Shown: positions 6,301 through 8,250 of the stretch, piece after piece
How the letters are laid out: each line of letters opens with the position of its first letter
Numbering within the stretch: the first letter of the stretch is position 1
NCBI GenBank assembly: GCA_017461825.1
Contig: JAFTXB010000297.1
Coordinates: 1-8,250, forward strand
Length of the DNA stretch: 8,250 bases
Direction of reading: 5' to 3'
Origin: Clostridia bacterium
GTDB taxonomy: Bacteria > Bacillota > Clostridia > Oscillospirales > CAG-272
Made by a program: the position numbers and the translations under genes
The notes under the pieces: model-generated
The model's database searches: none
What the model saw: only the letters and a program-made list of their open reading frames with translations
What the model was told of the DNA's origin: nothing

Positions 6301-7686
6301 AGAGTAATTCTTGAGACACAGCAGAATTCACTTGCTACTGAACGATCGGCAGCAATGCGCTCGGGTGACGAGCTCTTGAAGGGATTCACGATGTTTTCTG
6401 CCGATGCGATGAAGGGCAGCGCTCGTTTTGTTGATGCCTACGGTGCGCTTTCATCATTGAGACATCAACTGAAGGATGCAAAAGAGCATGGAAGTGGTGC
6501 TGACATAGAGCACCTCGAGTCGAAGAAGAAACGCGCGATATTACAATGCGTACGCTCGACGGTTGCACTGGTTTCGGTTGCCATCTTCAACGCGCTGATT
6601 GCATACGGCTTTTCGTGGCTCTTCCGAAGAGATGAGGATGAGAATATCGGTTCGTTTATGCTTGATACCGTCGGCAATATGCTTGGTGGTATTCCGATTA
6701 TCAGAGATGTTTGGTCATTCTTTACTAACGGCTTTGAGGTTGACAATTTCCTTCTGGGTACGATAAACGACGTAATAGGAACGGTCGCGGCTTCTTGTTC
6801 ACTTGTAACGGATGCGATTTCAGGCAAGAATGTTACACGGCAGGAGGCTTTCGCCACAATGCGAAAGGTTCTTTATGCTGCAGGCCAGCTTGCAGGAGTG
6901 CCTGTGCGTAATGTTTACAACGTGACTACCGGCATGTTAAACAGAGTGTCCCCATCGACCGGATATAATGTAGAGAGTTGGTTTTATAAACAGGCTTATG
7001 CCTCCGATCTCAAGCAAGCAATCGAGAAGGATGATGAACGGTTGACTGCAACGATCGCAGAGCTTATGCTCGATGAATCCGTTGGAGTCTACGAAAACTC
7101 AAGTACGCGCACCGCTCTTAAGGATCTTGTCTTGAAGGGTTACTCGGTTCTCCCGAACGCTATCGGGGAAACGATAACATACGAGGGCGAGGAGCATGAG
7201 CTTGATAAGACCGAGAGGGAAGCGTTTGAGAAAATATACTCAATATCCTCCGAGGCGGTTGAAGATCTTATTTCGCTTTCACAATACAAGTCTGCATCGG
7301 ATGACGTCAAGGCTGCAGCCATAAGGTTTATTTACCGAATCTACTACAATCTGGCTCTTCAAAACTTCCTTGGCAAGGACCTCGAGTCTAAAACGGTACT
7401 GTTCGCCGAGGCTATCAGCATCGAGAAGCTTGCTATCATTATCGCTACGGCGCGTTCAATTGAAGGGGATACGGATGATAGCGGAAAAACTCTTCCCGGC
7501 TCCAAAAAGGCAAAAATCGAGAATTACATAAATAGCCTTAGTCTCACGGCTGCCGAAAAACACATGATCATGGGATACCTTGGTTATAAAAACGCAAAGG
7601 GCGAGGAAAAGGTTAGGTCTTATATCCAGTCACTTCGCCTCACAAAATCCGAGAGGGAAAAGCTGTTGCAGTATAGCGGTTATTAA
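1..7686 (+). CDS. Giant phage polyvalent protein, 5'-partial (at least 2561 aa)
   Basis: The frame is open from base 1 to the TAA at 7684-7686. The GTG at 217 is only the first start-like codon: the codons before it read as the same protein (an EEGAEEIGAEL stretch running into glycine-rich GGLTALAFAG), so the true start is upstream. Order of parts: Gly-rich region (res 1-95), helical linker (to 280), YTEKEYNSFGW domain (291-405), zincin (462-710), unidentified domain (721-815), MuF-C-like domain (904-1085), helical backbone (1134-1770), BECR-like insert (1780-1875), LPD38-like C-terminal region with a membrane segment (about 1930-2500), and two terminal 25-residue repeats. Polyvalent proteins of phages and conjugative elements are known to string together peptidase, nuclease and toxin domains, and are thought to be packaged or injected with the DNA to act on the new host. 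Delivery is inferred here. The frame has no internal stop and no sign of decay. Confidence 0.9.
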   Translation, partial: GVLDNLIRRGADVADTGVKRIVKSAAKSFLEEGAEEIGAELAQPALKSIYKGREALSEYGSGEYWRGVGEAGVVGGLTALAFAGTVGVGLSKLGIGASGKEADLQASLTKVDELRKKAASIQAEDPRTGKGNGTTDSSKLRSALETVATSARENFIRVEQTLKGIDAETRKKYIDKYNLSSMYDTDGSMTENFRSILDGSSSEVRSSVPASENGERTKNTGRELGYSFGLWGNEAKIERDLDEINAFLDSDNQGSVDFDAELYEDAPGVESDVPGAAVQASLKSREGIEKYTEKEYNSFGWPRVNNVFNSSENSRLRSLFADAVSGQSNPPKNQKGEYMIAIGDSVENKIAYMTGKIDNPVITRVLEIDEFDETKLDELRRETYALERRGIQRKTGGVFNVYSAASFRGSSSEQRSGIQSQRYNDRLGAERGAGSRKASRIKEIRFGEDGEVIDEIRYSLKQNEAIGKQHGRVRVFTGRMSETARENRSRFNKALNALGSISGTDVSFVITEPNDRFNALLKDNTIYIGEEQFENGTWAEALIHEYTHLEEGTEEYNRLRDFLTSDDVLVNDGRGGRIPLKSKAADAVASKGYFTDINEVLSIVERARAGSQLSTRENLAYRIYDQELTAHMTEILLGNERFIHRVVSKDRSLAGKIADRIIDLKEALLHVGDGQATAEARNLRRAEKLYLEAARKVGDSQLERRILARSPEDEEVDFTKGIRLDRKKSTRYISYSKIESNVLRHIKIELDKIYGVEDGIADGMAIEYGDDVYIVDSGKENGTVTFGIRRKKKISDAKLRFEFIRRTNNDSISKGYISDELSSRIRDGLGGDPGRYMRRESRTELQIDLRKSEDNQGRVSDKNADNRRLKFSLKSDQSGENVRTTDGSKTAKNIKKEPLTSINGQEMHVRDFSSQVDAVLNGEDTSTSHLRLMDTPALLQAAGLPDLPILITAKHLKTITSSEGSTKANYHGLDVEVVKKLPEYISDPVMIADSLTRDDSVVIITEATDAENRPIIAAILLNGAGRVDSKHINANIMTSAYGKDNFQAFLDRIADRGSVIYWNKEKSQDMSVSLGIQFPNAITSLDSNTIIHKAKASVNSEILGKEKNSSKRPQFSLKSRVPGENGSSREKVTMSRGQLAALRANYRGDKVFTLKDVKAALLDIDALKELTPEQRDEIEHTLWRGYNGRLHQEGYDIFTKIMRHKLHTKILQEAHMTDIEMDELDKQIVAALQKIVESGKISIKARLENDTSTEGYRKQVSFWRGEHDRAIERNKLLGRVKYGVERLANMKKGRYVNASEVKNDTFSIAVNELARMNWRGGLVRDQKIREHFDTLNKWYSEKNSLYGGKEGANERFRKDIKDALESLGNKSSGALTNSDLIVAEEVIKYFTHEIETHDTIFKNGKRVDAVPEVKRYIETAIRSKEISAKSGVMRTLMQNRFARMVADPALLMRQADAYLDGFFTEQYEELRRGTIDANILERELSADFEKFWGENKSYAKRYNHATLKFDGVDIPLQEAISLVMTMKREHSFSGLAYAGFEIDGKDVRQTISDGFVEEVEKNKTELYKALAPEVLLTLTEEQRTELDRRALEETVKQKRKTLEEQFTDKDRELISLMEKGFEKCREIKVKIDNILQGYSNVVDGYYFPIKRTGLAEHVDMMSAFEGDRVSSLSMNKETVKNAHALFIEPVHVVFMRHLKATSLYSGIGVFTDNLNRLYNLDISRATEIKNAANGAVDALDLSMDNELSARIEGLHGAQRYKVIAAYIYEQLGTGEIELLDGRVAIVDKRDAMHIANKAAAKKATQIAHIKELAKKAELYAQDLKVVHDKFDAFYYYKINVCYDGDVFPVYLNIGRAKNNGKLHIYDITNKIRDTADRINGLERPIGNALTNGIPKNSIPKNEPYVNSDSKKSIFNTPQTLRDTLGKSTKFMQEMFSYFKEMKTDVEGTSKKRSSEKIYNDIVRYVRSTYATFQLGANPKVWVTQLSSLLAASNILGVDCIIKGFGGGGTDVDDYCKLAWLRNNDNSAAMAQVVETPKNVVQRFGRSALQKVRDISMVLIGKVDRFVIKRLFRACQAQVEKNGVAKIGTEENKIEAGKLLTRVILETQQNSLATERSAAMRSGDELLKGFTMFSADAMKGSARFVDAYGALSSLRHQLKDAKEHGSGADIEHLESKKKRAILQCVRSTVALVSVAIFNALIAYGFSWLFRRDEDENIGSFMLDTVGNMLGGIPIIRDVWSFFTNGFEVDNFLLGTINDVIGTVAASCSLVTDAISGKNVTRQEAFATMRKVLYAAGQLAGVPVRNVYNVTTGMLNRVSPSTGYNVESWFYKQAYASDLKQAIEKDDERLTATIAELMLDESVGVYENSSTRTALKDLVLKGYSVLPNAIGETITYEGEEHELDKTEREAFEKIYSISSEAVEDLISLSQYKSASDDVKAAAIRFIYRIYYNLALQNFLGKDLESKTVLFAEAISIEKLAIIIATARSIEGDTDDSGKTLPGSKKAKIENYINSLSLTAAEKHMIMGYLGYKNAKGEEKVRSYIQSLRLTKSEREKLLQYSGY
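871..1215 (+). other. Unidentified domain with YTEKEYNSFGW signature
   Basis: This segment (residues 291-405) starts just after the first SLK linker. It has an aromatic N-terminal box (YTEKEYNSFGWPRVNN), then a beta-rich middle (GEYMIAIGD, IAYMTGKI, PVITRVLEID) and ends with ETYALERRGI and VFNVY. The compact alpha/beta layout, and its place among effector domains, suggest a small enzyme, perhaps another BECR-fold nuclease or similar toxin. I do not recognise the family with certainty and assign no activity. The nested ORF at 1151 begins inside its C-terminal part. Confidence 0.5.
1137..1143 (+). promoter_or_regulatory. Strong Shine-Dalgarno for nested ORF 1
   Basis: AAGGAGA lies 7 nt before the ATG at 1151. 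In the giant gene's frame it is read as part of Leu-Arg-Arg using the codons AGG AGA, so the site is internal to a coding region. The same sequence and spacing recur before the nested ORF at 2426. Confidence 0.5.
1151..1357 (+). CDS. Nested ORF 1, small helical protein (68 aa), candidate immunity/antitoxin
   Basis: This ORF is wholly inside the giant gene, in the frame shifted by +1. It starts with ATG 7 nt after AAGGAGA and stops at TAA 1355-1357, 14 nt before the YSLK linker. The product has no Cys or Trp, about 10 Leu and 11 Glu in 68 residues, and heptad-like helices (LQLLSEVQALSREAAYKASD; EEQVVERLLELKRS). Its codons look ordinary for this genome. Over the same bases the giant protein reads as an Arg/Ser/Gly-rich segment with few hydrophobic residues, the pattern expected of an overprinted linker. 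I do not recognise the family. Its position, overlapping the end of a candidate effector domain, suggests an immunity protein or antitoxin; this is inference. It could still be a chance ORF. Confidence 0.42.
   Translation: MRLKGEAYSERLEAFSTSTLQLLSEVQALSREAAYKASDITTDSELSEEQVVERLLELKRSVSEKTAR
1384..2130 (+). other. Zincin-like metallopeptidase domain (HEYTH)
   Basis: Residues 462-710 follow the second SLK linker. The segment contains IYIGEEQFENGTWAEALI and then HEYTH (residues 544-548, bases 1630-1644), the HExxH zinc motif: the two His bind zinc and Glu545 would be the catalytic base. A likely third ligand is Glu627 in QELTAHMTEILLG (bases 1879-1881), though the assignment is uncertain. Zincin domains are a recurring part of phage and plasmid polyvalent proteins. 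Possible roles are cleavage of host proteins after entry or self-cleavage of the giant protein at its linkers; neither is shown by the sequence. Confidence 0.7.
2161..2445 (+). other. Unidentified domain with GIADGMAIEYGDDVYIVDSG
   Basis: Residues 721-815 hold a helix (KIESNVLRHIKIELDKIYG), a pair of beta strands (MAIEYGDDVYIVDSGKENG, TVTFGIRRKK) and a closing helix (DAKLRFEFIRRTNND). The small size and the helix-strand-strand-helix layout recall small nuclease or RelE/BECR-type toxins, but I cannot place it in a named family. As with the YTEKEYNSFGW domain, its end is overlapped by a nested +1-frame ORF with a strong ribosome site, and a [YF]SLK linker follows. Confidence 0.4.
2412..2418 (+). 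promoter_or_regulatory. Strong Shine-Dalgarno for nested ORF 2
   Basis: AAGGAGA lies 7 nt before the ATG at 2426. In the giant frame it codes Ile-Arg-Arg with AGG AGA codons, the same arrangement as the site at 1137-1143. Confidence 0.55.
2426..2608 (+). CDS. Nested ORF 2, small acidic helical protein (60 aa), candidate immunity/antitoxin
   Basis: This is a complete ORF inside the giant gene in the +1-shifted frame. It starts at ATG 7 nt after AAGGAGA and stops at TAA 2606-2608, directly before the FSLKS linker at 2611. The product looks like a folded small protein: an amphipathic helix (NCLRELEMDSAAILDAICDE), a second helix (NLEQSYKLICEN) and a turn plus helix (PKITKAEFLTKMQI), net acidic with two Cys. 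The giant frame over the same bases is polar and low in hydrophobic residues (SSRIRDGLGGDPGRYMRRES, then SEDNQGRVSDKNADNRR). I do not recognise the family. By position it may neutralise the domain at 2161-2445. That is inference from layout; the alternative is a chance ORF that happens to have a good ribosome site. Confidence 0.47.
   Translation: MTQYQKGISVMNCLRELEMDSAAILDAICDENLEQSYKLICENPKITKAEFLTKMQITED
2710..3255 (+). other. MuF-C-like putative toxin domain
   Basis: Residues 904-1085 carry the pattern I associate with the phage MuF C-terminal domain: a leading strand and loop (RLMDTPALLQAAGLPDLPI), an ITAKHL helix start, LPEYISDPVMIADS, the strand VVIITEATD, IIAAILLNG, a conserved-looking MTSAYGKDN and a final VIYWNKEKSQ plus LGIQFPNAI. 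Such domains sit at the C-termini of MuF head-morphogenesis proteins and inside polyvalent proteins, and are considered toxin-like, probably BECR-type nucleases. No catalytic residues can be named from the sequence alone. It is bounded by FSLKS linkers at 2611 and 3343. Confidence 0.62.
3400..5310 (+). other. Long helical backbone of the polyvalent protein
   Basis: Residues 1134-1770 are almost wholly helical and charged, with coiled-coil-like stretches such as EETVKQKRKTLEEQFTDKDR (bases near 4774). They include the VVDGYYFPIKRT box (YYFPI at 4933-4947) followed by HALFIEPVHVVFMRHL and IGVFTDNLNRLYNL. A YYFPI box followed by an FNRxYN-type box is, from memory, a feature of the conserved backbone of clostridial phage polyvalent proteins. 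It is probably structural, perhaps an internal virion or ejection protein scaffold. No enzyme motif is visible. Confidence 0.55.
5338..5625 (+). other. BECR-type putative nuclease module inserted in the backbone
   Basis: Residues 1780-1875 read AIVDKRDAMHIANKAAAKKA, then IKELAKKAELYAQDL, HDKFDAFYYYKINV, DVFPVYLNIGRA and GKLHIYDIT. A Lys/His-rich helix, then an 'h-x-x-A' helix, then three or four beta strands is the layout of phage BECR (barnase/EndoU/ColicinE5-D/RelE) domains of the PBECR3 or LPD3 kind. His and Lys residues such as those in HDKFD could serve in catalysis. After it comes a short polar linker with a doubled IPKN (NGIPKNSIPKNEP), and the backbone resumes near 5780. The exact family is uncertain. 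Confidence 0.5.
5780..7500 (+). other. LPD38-like C-terminal region with membrane segment
   Basis: Residues about 1927-2500 start with a helical stretch and the box LGANPKVWVTQLSSLLAASN (NPKVW at 5929-5943), close to the 'NPxVxxKQ' box I recall from phage polyvalent proteins. They continue through a Gly-rich loop (GFGGGGTD) to a clear membrane-spanning candidate at 6556-6624 (STVALVSVAIFNALIAYGF). Weaker hydrophobic stretches follow (NMLGGIPIIRDVW; LLGTINDVIGTVAAS). The GIPIIRDVWSFF segment resembles the 'PG-x-RD' part of LPD38. Membrane contact would fit a role in DNA ejection or internal virion structure; this is inferred. Confidence 0.5.
7513..7683 (+). repeat. Two 25-residue C-terminal repeats (7513-7587 and 7609-7683)
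   Basis: The protein ends with two units of equal length separated by seven residues. Eleven of 25 positions are identical, following K-[IV]-x-x-YI-x-SL-x-LT-x-x-E ending in GY. The second unit ends exactly at the stop codon. Each unit looks like a helix-turn-helix hairpin. Similar 'YINSL-LT' hairpins end other clostridial phage polyvalent proteins as I recall them. They may bind a virion partner. Confidence 0.7.
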
Positions 7687-7692
7687 CCGAAA

Positions 7693-7713
7693 TGTTGTCA
7701 AAAAGCTGTCAGA
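7693..7713 (+). repeat. Direct repeat, left copy (putative integrase arm site)
   Basis: TGTTGTCAAAAAGCTGTCAGA matches the right copy at 7883-7903 at 18 of 21 positions. Inside it GTCA occurs twice with an 11-bp period (7697 and 7708), about one helical turn. It ends 35 bp before the tRNA fragment. Direct repeats on both sides of a tRNA-derived core fit integrase arm-type sites. Confidence 0.6.
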
Positions 7714-7748
7714 CCTTCAATAACATCAACAAACATCGACGATAAAAA

Positions 7749-7775
7749 AGGGTTCGAATCCCTCCCTCTGCGCCA
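7749..7775 (+). other. tRNA 3'-end fragment (attachment core)
   Basis: The bases GGGTTCGAATCCC form a T-arm with a TTCGAAT loop, followed by CCTCTGC as the 3' acceptor strand, discriminator G and CCA. No D-arm, anticodon arm or 5' acceptor strand lies upstream, so this is not a tRNA gene. The T-stem breaks at its outermost pair (A7748 opposite C), which marks where tRNA identity ends. The intact gene would begin GCAGAGG. Discriminator G fits a serine or arginine tRNA, but the identity cannot be settled here. Confidence 0.75.
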
Positions 7776-7779
7776 AAAG

Positions 7780-7827
7780 AAAAACCCTTGAAAATGCTGA
7801 TAAAACCAGTGTTTTCAAGGGTTTTTT
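7780..7827. terminator. Symmetric intrinsic terminator
   Basis: A perfect 15-bp stem pairs 7780-7794 with 7812-7826 (core ACCCTTGA / TCAAGGGT), extended inward by weaker pairs. It is flanked by T-rich sequence on the right and A-rich sequence on the left, so it can work on both strands. It lies between the convergent giant gene and integrase and starts 5 nt after the tRNA CCA. It would therefore also end transcripts of the tRNA rebuilt by integration. Confidence 0.8.
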
Positions 7828-7882
7828 GAATTTTTTCAGTGTGCCTTAATATACCTATATGTGCTCGTTTGTAACAAAATTG

Positions 7883-7903
7883 TGCGGTCAAAAAGCGGTC
7901 AGA
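7883..7903 (+). repeat. Direct repeat, right copy (putative integrase arm site)
   Basis: TGCGGTCAAAAAGCGGTCAGA is the second copy of the repeat at 7693-7713. Here the internal unit is clearer: GCGGTCA, AAAA, GCGGTCA, an 11-bp direct repeat. It overlaps the stop codon of the integrase (7899-7901). Confidence 0.6.
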
Positions 7904-8250
7904 TTTTTTTTGCCTTGGCAGGACTTATCGCTTCCAGTTTATCTCTGGCGTTGTCAAATGCAACCTGATGAACCGATGCGTATATTGCGAGGGTTGTGCT
8001 GATATCAGTGTGGCCCATTACAGATTGCAGCACCTTTTTATCAATACCGGATGCAGCGGCAGCGGTGGCAAAGCTTTTTCTCAGACGCTGAGCTGTTGCT
8101 GAAAAGCCGGTTTTTTCTTTATATTCTCGCATAAGCTTATCGTATTGAGATTCGGTTAGAGGTGATTTACCGCCGTTTAAGGAAAAAATATATTGCATAT
8201 TATCACCCTTCAGATCAACAAGCTTTTCCTTGAGATCAGACAGAAGGATA
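7899..8250 (-). CDS. int: Tyrosine recombinase (phage integrase), C-terminal part, 5'-partial
   Basis: Reading on the minus strand, the frame is open from the window edge to the TGA at 7899-7901, giving 116 residues of the catalytic domain. The Met at 8198 is internal, since the codons before it (LLSDLKEKLVDLKGDN) continue the protein. Visible motifs are RLRKSFATAAAASG (box II region), VMGHTDISTTLAIY with the conserved His (8010-8012), and the nucleophile Tyr (7980-7982). The HxxR box reads QRLR: Arg is kept (8079-8081) but the first His is Gln (8088-8090), and the His after Arg is Lys. Such enzymes integrate and excise DNA at tRNA genes, in keeping with the tRNA 3' end 123 bp past its stop. 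The catalytic-domain Lys, the first catalytic Arg and the N-terminal arm-binding domain lie outside the window. Confidence 0.88.
   Translation of the reverse strand, partial: ILLSDLKEKLVDLKGDNMQYIFSLNGGKSPLTESQYDKLMREYKEKTGFSATAQRLRKSFATAAAASGIDKKVLQSVMGHTDISTTLAIYASVHQVAFDNARDKLEAISPAKAKKI

Larger units (their letters stand above)
7693..7903. other. Probable phage attachment site, attP
   Basis: The intergenic stretch has a tRNA 3' end (core candidate, 7749-7775) flanked by matching direct repeats, with the integrase's 3' end on one side and the giant phage gene on the other. In an integrated prophage these two genes would be at opposite ends; finding them on either side of one core is the attP arrangement. 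The crossover point cannot be placed more closely than the tRNA-identical segment without the host sequence. Confidence 0.6.

Noticed and set aside
7721..7742. Imperfect repeat AACATCAACA / AACATCGACG between the left arm repeat and the core
   Set aside because: Short, degenerate and without a matching copy on the right side; not enough to call a binding site.
7749..7775. A functional tRNA gene
   Set aside because: Only the T-arm, 3' acceptor strand and CCA are present; no cloverleaf can be drawn with the upstream bases.
7709..7891. Minus-strand ORF with GAEGGIRTLFYRR
   Set aside because: The GAEGGIRT string is the well-known false translation of the antisense of a tRNA 3' end; it covers the att core and terminator.

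Overview
The window looks like the end of a temperate phage genome from a low-to-mid GC Firmicute, probably a clostridial gut bacterium. The grounds are purine-rich AAGGAG-type ribosome sites, protein families typical of clostridial prophages, and a tyrosine integrase beside a tRNA 3' end. This assignment rests on recognition of motifs, not on a search.

Positions 1-7686 are one uninterrupted plus-strand reading frame that is already open at base 1, so at least 2561 residues of a giant phage polyvalent protein are visible and its N-terminus lies outside. In order it has a glycine-rich N-terminal stretch, a helical linker, an unidentified domain with a YTEKEYNSFGW signature, a zincin-like metallopeptidase (HEYTH), a second unidentified domain, a MuF-C-like putative toxin domain, a long helical backbone interrupted by a BECR-type putative nuclease module, and an LPD38-like C-terminal part with a membrane segment. 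The protein ends in two 25-residue repeats. A short motif ending in SLK recurs at four domain boundaries. Residue numbers below count from the codon at base 1.

The most unusual signal is two small ORFs nested in the giant gene, at 1151-1357 and 2426-2608. Both are in the +1-shifted frame. Both start at an ATG exactly 7 nt after AAGGAGA, and both stop 2-14 nt before a [YF]SLK linker. Both sit at the C-terminal edge of an unidentified candidate effector domain. Over these stretches the giant protein becomes Arg/Ser/Gly/Asn-rich and poor in hydrophobic residues, while the nested frame reads as a compact helical protein. I propose captured effector-plus-immunity (or antitoxin) cassettes in which the second gene is overprinted.

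The 212-bp gap (7687-7898) between the giant gene and the convergent integrase holds two copies of a 21-bp direct repeat, a tRNA 3' end without the rest of the tRNA, and a symmetric 15-bp-stem terminator. Phage genes and putative arm sites on both sides of the tRNA fragment point to attP, that is an excised or circular phage (or a tandem integration) and not a simple prophage edge. The integrase (minus strand, 7899 to beyond 8250) is cut by the window and has Gln in place of the usual His of the HxxR box.
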